64,000 nt of DNA from Deltaproteobacteria bacterium (GTDB lineage: Bacteria > JADJOY01), in contig JADJOY010000003.1 in NCBI GenBank assembly GCA_016713535.1, positions 62,001-126,000 on the forward strand, written 5' to 3'. Numbering within the stretch: position 1 is the stretch's first letter; each line of letters begins with the position of its first letter. A program made the position numbers and the translations under genes. The notes beneath the pieces are model-generated. The model made no database searches. It was not told the origin of the DNA and worked only from the letters and a program-made list of their open reading frames with translations. Shown in pieces: positions 8,234-16,535 of the stretch.

Positions 8234-8758
8234 TCATCGCTTGCGGCCGGTTCGGGGGCGCGGTTTCGACGCGGGGGCGGGTGGGGTCGTGCGGGCCGCG
8301 GGCGCGTCGCCGAGGTCGGGCATCGCGAGGTTCGCGAGCTTCTCGAGGTCGCTCGCCAGACGGAGCTGCTGCTCGCGGGTGAGCGCGGCGTCGAACGCCG
8401 CGGCCACGAAGCGGTGCTGTTTTGGATAGGCCTCGGCGAAGAGGCGCGCGCCGCGGGCCGTGAGCCGTGCCACGACCTCGCGATCGCTGAGCTCGCCGCG
8501 CTCACGCGACACCAGTCCCTTCTCTTCCAGCGCCTTCATCACGCGCGTGACGTTGGCGGGCGAGGTGAGCGTGCGCTGCGCGACCTCGCACATGCGCAGC
8601 CCCTCCGTGTTGCCGAGGGTCATGACGACGTCGAACTCGCTCTCGGCGAGGCCGTGGCGAGCGATCCCGGCGAGGTCCACCTCGCGCACCCGCCGGAAGG
8701 CGCGGTGCAGCGTGCGCAGCAGCGTGAAGGTGGGCGTGTCGCGGAGGCTGGGAGGCAT
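8234..8758 (-). CDS. MarR-family transcriptional regulator
   Basis: The 174-residue protein has the MarR architecture: an N-terminal dimer helix, a winged helix-turn-helix (SEFDVVMTLGNTEGLRMCEVAQRTLTSPANVTRVMKALEEKGLVSRE) and the wing (GELSDREVVARLTARG). A disordered Pro/Arg-rich tail follows residue 155. It is upstream of the yceI-like gene and is preceded by its own promoter overlapped by a 22-bp palindrome, so autorepression and control of yceI are likely. The inducer is unknown. Confidence 0.9.
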   Translation of the reverse strand: MPPSLRDTPTFTLLRTLHRAFRRVREVDLAGIARHGLAESEFDVVMTLGNTEGLRMCEVAQRTLTSPANVTRVMKALEEKGLVSRERGELSDREVVARLTARGARLFAEAYPKQHRFVAAAFDAALTREQQLRLASDLEKLANLAMPDLGDAPAARTTPPAPASKPRPRTGRKR

Positions 8759-8785
8759 GGGGGGGGGCTCGATCGGTATTCGGTA

Positions 8786-8807
8786 AATATTTCAGTTATG
8801 AAACATT
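8786..8807. promoter_or_regulatory. 22-bp palindromic operator, probable MarR site
   Basis: The AT-rich site has arms AAT-n-TTTCA and TGAAA-n-ATT around a 4-nt centre, with one non-pairing base in each arm. It lies 28 nt upstream of the marR start and overlaps the -10 box, a layout that suits repression by the MarR dimer. Confidence 0.65.
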
Positions 8808-8831
8808 AATCACGGCCCGAGCGCGCGTCAA
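8803..8831 (-). promoter_or_regulatory. sigma-70-type promoter of marR-yceI
   Basis: On the minus strand TTGACG (8831-8826) is followed after exactly 17 bp by TAATGT (8808-8803). The -10 box sits inside the palindrome at 8786-8807. The start codon is 45 nt downstream. Confidence 0.6.
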
Positions 8832-8855
8832 GGGGACGATCGCCCCGAGATGCGC

Positions 8856-9704
8856 TCAGCCGATCACGCGATAGCGGTTCTCGTCGCCGCTCGCGTCGAC
8901 GGCGACGCGTCCCTCGGCGATGAGCTTGTCGAGGTGCCCCTGCATGGTGAGGGCGGCGATGCCGTGGACGCCGTCGGGGTACGCGGCGTAGATCACCGCG
9001 ACCATCGCCGGCACGGTGTCCTGGCCGTCGTGGATGCAGCCGAGCACCTGCTCCTCGCGCAACGCGCGGTGCTCGAGGTACTCGTCGACCTTGGCGACGG
9101 GATCATCCACGATCGGCCCGTGGGCGGGGAGGATCCGTGCAACGTCGAGGGTGCGCACGCGGCGCAGCGATGCGAGGTAGTCGACCAGCGAGCCGCCCGG
9201 AGGGCCGACCCACGAGGTACCGCTGCCGACGATCAGGTCACCCGTGAGCAGCAGGCGTGACGACGGCAGCTCCAGAACGACGTGCCCCGGGCTGTGTCCC
9301 GGAGTGAAGACCACGCGCACCTCGACGCCGTCGCAGTCGATCACCTGGCCGTCGGCGAGCGCCGCGTCCGCCTCGCTGGCGTCGACGCTGGCGAAGGCGT
9401 TCTCCGACTCGAGGGGGTGTACCCAGAGTTCGGTGCCGAACCGCTCGTGCAGCCACGGCCACGCGCCGACGTGGTCGCGGTGCAGGTGGGTCGCGAGCAG
9501 CCGGCGCGGACCCGCGATTCCGACCTCGGCGAAGAGGTCCGAGAGGACCTTCTCGCCGACCTCGCCGGGCATGCCGGTGTCGACCAGGACGGGGTCCCGG
9601 TCGCCGAGCAGATAGACGTTGTTGCCTTGTGGAAAGCCGAACGCGAAGCCCGGGACGTGCGCCATGCGCACCCCGGGAGCCACCAGGATCGAGGCGCCGG
9701 ACAT
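8856..9704 (-). CDS. MBL-fold metallo-hydrolase with C-terminal winged helix
   Basis: The 282-residue protein has the zinc-binding signature THLHRDHVG, followed by FTPGHSPGH, LTGDLIVG and ILPAHGP, all in the order of the metallo-beta-lactamase superfamily. The C-terminal 70 residues (EHRALREEQVLGCIHDGQDTVPAMVAVIY and GHLDKLIAEGRV) form the small helical/winged domain seen in LACTB2-like and glyoxalase-II-like hydrolases. Substrates in this group range from thioesters to RNA, so none is assigned. It is alone between marR and a small basic-protein gene. Confidence 0.88.
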   Translation of the reverse strand: MSGASILVAPGVRMAHVPGFAFGFPQGNNVYLLGDRDPVLVDTGMPGEVGEKVLSDLFAEVGIAGPRRLLATHLHRDHVGAWPWLHERFGTELWVHPLESENAFASVDASEADAALADGQVIDCDGVEVRVVFTPGHSPGHVVLELPSSRLLLTGDLIVGSGTSWVGPPGGSLVDYLASLRRVRTLDVARILPAHGPIVDDPVAKVDEYLEHRALREEQVLGCIHDGQDTVPAMVAVIYAAYPDGVHGIAALTMQGHLDKLIAEGRVAVDASGDENRYRVIG

Positions 9705-9754
9705 GGCGTCGCCGCCTGGTCAGCTGCTCCGGATCGAGAAGGAGACGCCGCGTC

Positions 9755-9907
9755 TCACTTGCCCTGGGCGGGCTTCTCGGCGGTGTCGAGGTGGATCGGG
9801 AAGGGCGGGGTCGATCCCTTGCGGGCGATCGCCGACTTCCGCGAGCGGTTCGAGCGGCGCGTCTTCACCTTGCGCCGGCGTTCGGTGATCTGGGTCGGTG
9901 AGGCCAT
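9755..9907 (-). CDS. small basic protein of 50 residues
   Basis: The frame from 9907 encodes a compact Arg/Lys-rich protein: MASPTQITERRRKVKTRRSN, then SRKSAIARKGSTPPFPIH and a short acidic-to-basic tail. A GGAGACAGCC ribosome site sits at the right distance, and codon use (nearly all G or C in third position) matches real genes around it. The charge pattern suggests nucleic-acid or ribosome binding. I do not recognise a named family. Confidence 0.6.
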   Translation of the reverse strand: MASPTQITERRRKVKTRRSNRSRKSAIARKGSTPPFPIHLDTAEKPAQGK

Positions 9908-9960
9908 GGCTGTCTCCGATCGGTCTTGCGTGAACCGCAGAAGCTAACGTCGGGGCCGCG

Positions 9961-12072
9961 TCAGCGTAAAGCCGCTCCCTCGATCGCCACGTGCCGCAGC
10001 GCGAGCTGGGCGAGCCGCGCCGCGCCCGGCTCGGTGCCGTCGGCCGCGAGCGGCGCGAACACCAGCTCGTTCATGCCGTCGTGGACCCGCTCGGCGGGGA
10101 TCGGGAGACGGTGAGCCTCGAACGCCGGGCCCACCGGGAGCCGTCCGAGCTCGGTGCCGTTGAGCCGCACCGTCGCCTCGCGCGCCTGGGGGACGCCGTC
10201 GGGCGCCTCGCCCGGGGCGAGCGCGCGGGCCTCGAACGCGAGCATCCTGCCGCGCAGCATCCGTCCCGGGCCGATTCGGCGGTGGCTGCGGCCGATCCGG
10301 CCAGCCTCCGGCTCCACCAGCTCGACCACCGTGCTGCCGGCACCGCTCCACACCGGCAGGAGCCAGTCGAGGTCCTCGTCGAGCGCGCGTTGCACGCGCT
10401 CGCGGGCGTGGTAGTGGCCGCGCATGCGGAAGCTCGCCTCGCTCGGCGCGGTGTGCAGGATCAGGTAGCGCAGCCCGAGGACCTCGGCGAGCAGCTCGCG
10501 GCTCTCCCCGCGCGGGAAGTCGTCCATGACCTCGAACAGGAGGTGGCGGTGGAACGGCGTCATGTAGCTCGCGTTGAAGCCGTTCACGAGGTCCTTCCAG
10601 TGGTAGCACGAGTAGACCAGGTAGAACGCGTTGAGCTGCCAGGTGCTGGGAAGCTCGAGCACGCCGAACTCGCCGGGCTGCTCCGCGAGCCAGCCGTACA
10701 CGGGTGGCGGCGGGTCGTAGTGGTAGGTGTCGTCACCCACCGGCACGAACGTCTCGGCGAGATGCAGGACCGCGATCGATCCCGCCACCGCCGCGGGGAT
10801 CCAGCGGCGCCCGGCGCCCAGGCGCTCGATCGCGGCCTGGGTGGCGAACGCCGCGAGCCCGGCGATCCCGAGCAGCCCCACCAGCGTGAAGCGCGACGGC
10901 GCGCGGATCATGTGCAGCGGACCCACGTGCTCGAACAGGAAGGCGTATCCGGGCAGGTGGATGCCGAGGCTGAGCGCGAAACCCGCGAGTGTGAGGCCGG
11001 CGAACAGGAAGAGCCACTCGCGGTCGTCGCGGCGGCTCACCAGCACCACCAGCCCGGCGAGCGCCGCGAGCCACGCCACCAGGCCCGGGAAGAGGGTGGC
11101 CTTGGGCTCGGGGGCGGCGGTCGCGGCGGGCGCCGGCGGGCTCGAGCCGGGCGACGCCGTGGGCGTGTCCGCGACGCGGCCCTGGAGCCAGCGGTGCGCG
11201 AGGCTGTCGATCGCCAGTAGGTCGCCGGGATTCGGGCTCTGGCGGATGACGTCGCTGATCGAGCGCTGGCGATTGCGCTCCGCGGCGCCGGTGAGGTACG
11301 GCCGGGCGAGCGGATGGAAGAGGGCGCCCGCGATCGCGATCGCGGCGAGCCCGAGCGCCCCGCCGCGCCAGCGGGTCGCTCGCCGGGTCGCCGTCAGCAC
11401 CACGAGGGTGAAGCCCAGCACGCCCGCCGCGAACACCGCCTGATGGCCGCCGCTGGTGATCGCCACGAAGAGCGTCGCGGCGAGCACGCCCGCGCGGGCC
11501 ACGGTGGGTCGCTCGAAGAGCCAGCGCGCCGCGAGCACCAGCCACGGCAGCCACTGGATCGCGAGAATGTTGAGCTGGCCGATCCGGCCTAGGTGCAGCG
11601 GGTTGAACGCGAAGATCGCCGCTGCCACCACACCGGCGGCCGTGCTGCCGGTGAGCACGCGGCCGAGGAGGAAGGCGCCCCACGCCGAGATCGCGATGGT
11701 CGCGAGCGCGGTCAGGTTGTAGACGGCGAGGGGGTTCGGGGTGGCGAGCTGGAACGGCCACGCGATCGGGATCAGCCCGTACGCGTAGTCCATCGTCGCG
11801 TACGAGCCCTCGTCCGGGTAGAAGTTGTTGGCGTTCTGGAAGTCGATGCCGGGCGTGGTGAGCGCGTGCCGGCCCCACGCGAGCCGCCACATCATCTCCT
11901 GGGTGTCTGCGCTACCGCCGACGTGCATCTGCGTGGCGTTGAGGCTGAGCGGATAGAGGTGGACGACGCCGAGCAGCGTGAGCGCCACGAACGCAGCCGC
12001 GGCCGCGCCCCGTGGCGACCCGGGCATCGCGCGCCGTGCGGGGTCGGAGTCGTGGCGCGCGTCCGATGTCAT
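9961..12072 (-). CDS. multi-pass membrane protein, glycosyltransferase-like (YfhO/GT-C type)
   Basis: The 703-residue protein starts at MTSDARHDSD with ATGA overlap to the preceding gene's expected stop. It has about a dozen hydrophobic segments between residues 20 and 430, with a conserved-looking early loop (NATQMHVGGSADTQEMMWRLAWG) like the first periplasmic loop of GT-C enzymes that use lipid-linked sugars. A soluble C-terminal region of about 270 residues (YHYDPPPPVYGWLAEQPGEF onward) ends in a beta-sandwich-like part. A substrate cannot be assigned. As deposited, its frame is continuous with the upstream gene because of a suspected indel there. Confidence 0.75.
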   Translation of the reverse strand: MTSDARHDSDPARRAMPGSPRGAAAAAFVALTLLGVVHLYPLSLNATQMHVGGSADTQEMMWRLAWGRHALTTPGIDFQNANNFYPDEGSYATMDYAYGLIPIAWPFQLATPNPLAVYNLTALATIAISAWGAFLLGRVLTGSTAAGVVAAAIFAFNPLHLGRIGQLNILAIQWLPWLVLAARWLFERPTVARAGVLAATLFVAITSGGHQAVFAAGVLGFTLVVLTATRRATRWRGGALGLAAIAIAGALFHPLARPYLTGAAERNRQRSISDVIRQSPNPGDLLAIDSLAHRWLQGRVADTPTASPGSSPPAPAATAAPEPKATLFPGLVAWLAALAGLVVLVSRRDDREWLFLFAGLTLAGFALSLGIHLPGYAFLFEHVGPLHMIRAPSRFTLVGLLGIAGLAAFATQAAIERLGAGRRWIPAAVAGSIAVLHLAETFVPVGDDTYHYDPPPPVYGWLAEQPGEFGVLELPSTWQLNAFYLVYSCYHWKDLVNGFNASYMTPFHRHLLFEVMDDFPRGESRELLAEVLGLRYLILHTAPSEASFRMRGHYHARERVQRALDEDLDWLLPVWSGAGSTVVELVEPEAGRIGRSHRRIGPGRMLRGRMLAFEARALAPGEAPDGVPQAREATVRLNGTELGRLPVGPAFEAHRLPIPAERVHDGMNELVFAPLAADGTEPGAARLAQLALRHVAIEGAALR

Positions 12073-13464
12073 GGTCGCTCCAGCGCGCGTAGCGCGCCCG
12101 TGGCGGGACGCATCGTGAACGCGAGCGCCACCAGCGCGAGGACCGCGAGCGCCACGCGATGCACCGTGGGGAGCGCCGCGCGCGAGCGCAGCCGCGACTT
12201 CGAGCTCGGCGGGCGTGGGTGGGTGGGTGAACACGTCGCCCGCCGTGAACGCCCGGAACGGCTCATCAGGTGCGCCCCAGCGGAACCGCACCGGGTCCCG
12301 CTGGTACTCGTCGAGGCCGGCGAGGAGGCTGATGGGATGGACACCGCGCTCGAGGAGCACGCGCCCTCGAGATGCGACGCCACGCGCCGCCGAGCCGTCG
12401 TGGGAGACGATGCTGCGGCGGTCGATCGCCACCAGGCTCGGCGCGTCGCCGCGCGCCTCGAACCAGTAGGAGCCCGCGCGGGCGACGTACAGCGAGCCCT
12501 CCCAGCGTTGCTCGAGGCGCGGTGTCAGGCCGAGCGCCGCGCCGTCGGGGCGCGCGTCGTGGCTGGCGCCCGGATCGGAGGCGAGGTCGAGCCACGGCCC
12601 CGGGTCGAGCCCGGCACCGGGGTCGCCGGCGGTGCGGTAGGACGAGCGGAAGCCGCCGCGCGCGGCCTCGTTCTCGTTCCATGCCACCCAGCACGCCACG
12701 AAGACCACCGCGAGGAGCGTGACGGTGCGTCGCGCCGGAGTGCCGCGAAGCGCGCCGGCGAGTGCCGTCACCGTGCGCCGCGCGGTGGTCTCGCGCGCGA
12801 GCGCGGCGAAGAGCGCCACGCCCCCAGCGAGCGCGGCGAGCGCGCCGCACCCGGCCGAGGCTCGCGCGATCCACGCCCGCCGGTCCTCGAGCGGCTCCCA
12901 CCCGTTCTCGAGGATCCACAGGTCCATCGAGCCGGGTGGCTTCGCCCACAGCACCTCGGGACCGAGGAGCCGGGCGGCCTGCCCAGGGGGAGCCCACGTC
13001 ACCTCGAGCTCGGCGCCGCCGCCTTCCTGCTCGTAGACGATCTCGATCGCGTGCCAGCCGGTCTGCAGGTAGCGGCCGCCCACGCGGGTGCGCGGCTCGT
13101 GGACGCCTTCGTTCCGGACCACCGCGGAGCCGTCGAGGCTCAGGCGGGAGCCATCGTCGGAGTGGGTCGCGAACGCGTAGGGGCCTGCGTCGCGGATCCT
13201 GAGCCAACCTTTCCAGGTGGCGCGGAAGCGGCGCTTGCCGTCGTCGAGGCGCAAGGCGCGTGCGCGGGCCAGGTCGGGTGCGCCGTCGACACCCTGGAAG
13301 AGCGGGGCGGCGTGCGGGTCGTCGCGATCCTCGAGTCGCAGCGCGAGCCCGTGGTTCGGGCCGCCGTCGGCGCGCTCGACGACGGCGAGCCGGGTCGCGA
13401 GGTGGGCGAGGGCGAGCGCCGCCACGGTGAGCACGATCGCCACCCGGGTCGCGAAGCGGGGCAT
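12069..13464 (-). pseudogene. PA14-domain membrane protein with frame error near its C terminus
   Basis: From MPRFATRVAIVLTVAALALA (N-terminal membrane anchor) the protein carries a PA14-like domain (about residues 40-165, FRATWKGWLRIRDAGPYAFATHSDDGSRLSLDG), two membrane segments near 205-250, and a second PA14-like domain (about 290-410, EGSLYVARAGSYWFEARGDAPSLVAID). Near 12178-12190 third-position GC drops in the running frame while the +1 frame takes over, encoding a membrane helix (VHRVALAVLALVALAFTM) and a stop overlapping the next ATG as ATGA. Removing one base gives a 464-residue protein. PA14 domains usually bind carbohydrate. Confidence 0.7.
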
Positions 13465-13611
13465 CGGGGAAGTCGTCCGGTGGGTGTCCGCGGCGCCGCG
13501 AGCGCCGACCGCGGACGGATGGGGTGGGGAGACTACGGGATCGAACGCGACTTGGCGCGCTCGCGCGGCGTCGACGGCGCGAGAGGTGCGGGCGAGGAGA
13601 CGGCGCCGACC

Positions 13612-13848
13612 TCAGTCGAGGCGGAAGACCGCGGGCACGTTGTCGACCACCCAGAAGAAGGGCTCGACGACCAGGAAGCCCACCGCGTTCCCGACCGGTG
13701 CCAGCACGTGACCGAGCAGATGGAACGGGTTGCCGCGGCGCTCCTGGTGGTTCTCTGCGCGCGCGGCGCCGGGGTTCGCGAGCGTCGCGGCGAGGGCGAG
13801 CGCGGCGGCGAAAGGGAGCGCGCGAGTGGCTGCGAGACGGGTCTTCAT
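13612..13848 (-). CDS. small exported protein with hydrophobic C terminus
   Basis: The 78-residue product starts at MKTRLAATRA with AGGAGGATCG just before the ATG. A signal peptide ends near ARA-ENH; the mature peptide is short (NPFHLLGHVLAPVGNAVGFLVVEPFFWVVDNVPAVFRLD). Its ATG overlaps the stop of the TlpA-like gene (ATGA), so it is translationally coupled as the last gene of a three-gene operon. Function unknown; the ending resembles the 6465 protein. Confidence 0.65.
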   Translation of the reverse strand: MKTRLAATRALPFAAALALAATLANPGAARAENHQERRGNPFHLLGHVLAPVGNAVGFLVVEPFFWVVDNVPAVFRLD

Positions 13849-14474
13849 GGCGATCCTCCTGGGGCGGACGTCGGCGCCGCCGTCGGCGCCGCGACGGCGT
13901 CCGGCTTGGGCGCGCCGAGGCCGATCAGCGCCGGGAGCATGGCGTCGAACGGCGGCTGGTTCCACTCGTGGGGCCCTACGAACTTGGCCTGGATCTTTCC
14001 GTCACGGTCGAGCAGGTACGTCTCGGGGAACTTGTAGGTGCCGAAGCGCCGCGCGATCGTCGCGTTGGGATCGAGCAGGACCTCCATGCCGAGCTTGCGC
14101 TTCTCGACCCACTGCTGGATGGTCGCGGCCGGCGCCGCGTCGACGTTCATCGCCACCACCCTGAGACCCTTGCCCTGGTAGCTCTTGGCGAGGTTCGAGA
14201 TCGACTGCATCTCCTCGACGCACGGCGGACACCACGTCGCCCAGAAGTTGAGGAACACCGCCTGGCCCCGCAGGTCCGCGAGCTTGACCTTCTTACCCGC
14301 GAGGTCGGTCACCTCGACGTCCGGAGCGGGATCGCCCACCTTTGGCGCGGACGCGCCGATCGCGAGGCGCGGTCCGAGCGCTCCCTCGGTGAGCGCCCAG
14401 CCACCGGCGGCGGCGAGTGCGATCCCGAGGACGGACGAGCCGAGGCGTCGGGTACGGCGGCGGGGCTCGTTCAC
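13845..14474 (-). CDS. TlpA/ResA-type membrane-anchored thioredoxin
   Basis: The C-terminal 150 residues are a thioredoxin domain with the redox pair in FWATWCPPCVEEM, the strand VVAMNVDAAPAATIQQWVEKR, and the cis-Pro region FPETYLLDRDGKI. An N-terminal membrane helix (SSVLGIALAAAGGWALTEG) anchors it facing the periplasm. Such proteins reduce disulfides, often for cytochrome c maturation. Start choice is open: GTG at 14474 has a good GGAG ribosome site; ATG at 14513 overlaps the previous stop as TGATG. The Ala/Pro-rich tail overlaps the next start. Confidence 0.87.
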   Translation of the reverse strand: MNEPRRRTRRLGSSVLGIALAAAGGWALTEGALGPRLAIGASAPKVGDPAPDVEVTDLAGKKVKLADLRGQAVFLNFWATWCPPCVEEMQSISNLAKSYQGKGLRVVAMNVDAAPAATIQQWVEKRKLGMEVLLDPNATIARRFGTYKFPETYLLDRDGKIQAKFVGPHEWNQPPFDAMLPALIGLGAPKPDAVAAPTAAPTSAPGGSP

Positions 14475-14512
14475 GGTGTTCGCTCCGTCGAGGTCGTGAG
14501 AAGGGCGCACCA

Positions 14513-15031
14513 TCAGAAGAAGAGCACCGCCACCACCGAGACCATCAGCAAGAGCTTCAGGAACACGCTGTATTCGGAGCGATCCCAGTCGGCCAGCGAG
14601 TAGTCGCTCTTGTCCCACTCGCCGGGGCCGTCGAGGTTCTTGAAGTCCGACATCCGCACGAAGCTGCGATCGGTCGGGAAGGCGTACGAGTGCTCGGTGA
14701 GGCTGATGATCTTCTTGACCTGATTCTGGCGGTTGCGGTTCTCGGCGAGGCAGCCGTTGACGCGCCACCCGAGCACCGCGATGCCGATCGCGGCGATCGC
14801 GCGCGACCAGATACTCGCGCCGCTGTGGGGTTCGAGGACCGGCCCGGCGGTGATCAGCGCCAGCAGCACCGCGAAGCCGAACGTGACGAAGTCCTCGCGC
14901 TGCCGCGCCACGCGAAGCTCCTGCAGCATCTCGCGGAACAGCAGCAGCGCATGCGCCGCGTCGGTGGGGCCGCGGCTCGCCTCGGGAGTGGCGGGATCGG
15001 CGGAGGTCGGGTGATCGGCGGCGCTCGGCAT
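14513..15031 (-). CDS. membrane protein of unknown function
   Basis: The 172-residue protein begins at MPSAADHPTS behind GAGGACACC. It has a soluble helix (AAHALLLFREMLQELRVARQ), two central membrane helices (FVTFGFAVLLALITAGPVLE and SRAIAAIGIAVLGWRVNGCL), a charged loop with RNRQNQVKKI, an acidic stretch with repeated W/Y-D-x-S (EWDKSDYSLADWDRSEYS) and a final membrane helix. It is the first gene of the operon with the TlpA-like protein. I do not recognise the family. Confidence 0.7.
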   Translation of the reverse strand: MPSAADHPTSADPATPEASRGPTDAAHALLLFREMLQELRVARQREDFVTFGFAVLLALITAGPVLEPHSGASIWSRAIAAIGIAVLGWRVNGCLAENRNRQNQVKKIISLTEHSYAFPTDRSFVRMSDFKNLDGPGEWDKSDYSLADWDRSEYSVFLKLLLMVSVVAVLFF

Positions 15032-15370
15032 GCGGTGTCCTCGGGATGGCGCGGTCGATGGCGGCCGCGCGCGCCGAAGTAGCATACGGGGTAGCCGCCG
15101 TCCATGAAGACTTTCCGCGCTGCCGAGCGCCCTGGCGTGACCCGGACCGCTATGCTTCGCGCGCCGCGCGGTCTCACGAGGGCCCCGCCGGCCGGTCCTC
15201 GCCGCCCTCGTCGCCGCCGACACCGCCCGTGACCCGCGCGCCCGTCACCTCGCCCCTCCTCGCGCCGCACCACGTGGGAGCGGCGTGAGAGCCCCCTCGC
15301 GAGCGCGCTCGCCCTGGCGCGGGCGTCGGGACGAGCGCTCGTCGACCTCACGGAGGCGAACCCGACCCGG

Positions 15371-16414
15371 GTGGGGCTCGCATACCCGTGGGACGAGATC
15401 GCCGCGGCCTACGCGCGCGCCGCGCGCGAGCCCTACGAGCCCGAGCCGCTCGGGCTCCTGACCGCACGCGCCGCCGTGGCCGAGCGCTACGCACCCGGTG
15501 TCGATCCCGCGCGGGTGCTGCTGACCGCGAGCACCAGCGAGGCGTACGCGCACCTCTTCCGACTGCTCGCCGATCCCGGCGATCGCGTGCTGGTGCCACG
15601 CCCGAGCTACCCGCTCTTCGGGCTGCTCGCCGACCTCGAAGGTGTCGAGCTCGCGAGCTACCGGCTCGACCCCCACGACGGCTGGCGTCCCGACTGGGAC
15701 TCGCTCGACGCCGCCCTCGCGGAGCGCCCGGTGCGGGCCGTGATCACGGTCAGCCCCAACAACCCGACCGGCTCGTCACTCGACGGCGGGGCGCTCGCGG
15801 CGCTGGCCGAGCGGGCGCGAGCCCACGGCTTCGCCCTGATCGCCGACGAGGTGTTCTGCGACTTCCGTCGCGACGGGGTCGCGCTGGTCGACGCCGCGCG
15901 CGACGGCCTCCTCGACGACGTGACGTGGTTTGCTCTCGGCGGGCTCTCCAAGTCGGCGGGTCTGCCGGGCGCCAAGCTCGCGTGGACGGCGTGCGGAGCG
16001 AGCGAGACGGTCCTCGGCGAGGTGCTCGCTCGCCTCGACGTGATCGCGGACACGTTCCTGTCACCCGCCATGGTGGTGCAGGTCGCGCTGCCCGCGCTGC
16101 TCGAGCTCGCGCCCCGGATTCGCGCGGCGATCCGCGTGCGCCTCGACGTGAACGTCGCCGCGCTCGCATCCCTCGTCGGCACCCCGGCCGGCGCCTGGCC
16201 CGTGATGGGCGGATGGTCCGTGGTGCTGCGCGTGCCCGCCATCCACGGCGACGAGGAGTGGGCGCGGCGGCTCGTCGTCGAACGCGGTGTGGTGGTCCAG
16301 CCCGGCAGCTTCTTCGAGCTCGAAGCGGAGGGGCAGCTGGTGGCGAGCCTGTTGCCCGAGCCCGCGCCATTCAGGGCCGGGCTCGCGGCGCTGTCGGCGC
16401 TCGCCGCGGGATGA
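15371..16414 (+). CDS. PLP-dependent aminotransferase, class I/II
   Basis: The protein shows fold-type I aminotransferase motifs in order: SPNNPTGSSLDGG, LIADEVFCDF, and GGLSKSAGLPGAKLAW with the PLP lysine in SKS. The 347 residues from GTG at 15371 leave out a conserved N terminus: the same frame upstream encodes RRTTWERRESPLASALALAR and DLTEANPTR, which belongs to the family. Between the in-frame TGA at 15230 and 15371 there is no ATG, GTG or TTG. Removing one C from the run near 15253-15256 would link this frame to GTG at 15229. The substrate is not predictable. Confidence 0.85.
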   Translation: MGLAYPWDEIAAAYARAAREPYEPEPLGLLTARAAVAERYAPGVDPARVLLTASTSEAYAHLFRLLADPGDRVLVPRPSYPLFGLLADLEGVELASYRLDPHDGWRPDWDSLDAALAERPVRAVITVSPNNPTGSSLDGGALAALAERARAHGFALIADEVFCDFRRDGVALVDAARDGLLDDVTWFALGGLSKSAGLPGAKLAWTACGASETVLGEVLARLDVIADTFLSPAMVVQVALPALLELAPRIRAAIRVRLDVNVAALASLVGTPAGAWPVMGGWSVVLRVPAIHGDEEWARRLVVERGVVVQPGSFFELEAEGQLVASLLPEPAPFRAGLAALSALAAG

Positions 16415-16535
16415 GGTGGTCGATCAACCGCGATTGACCCCACCCGCAAACACCCGTACCATCGGCGGCGATTTCGCGACCGAGGATCCGGGCATCGAAC
16501 CTCCCGGTCGCGGCGTCGCGCGGCGGGGGACGAGC

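Noticed and set aside
11593-14037. Very long open frame on the plus strand (about 814 codons), and similar long frames at 18289-20544, 31031-32971 and 55976-58297
   Set aside because: They lie opposite or in shifted frames to clear genes, have Arg/Ala/Gly-rich composition without domains, and arise from few stop codons in GC-rich DNA.
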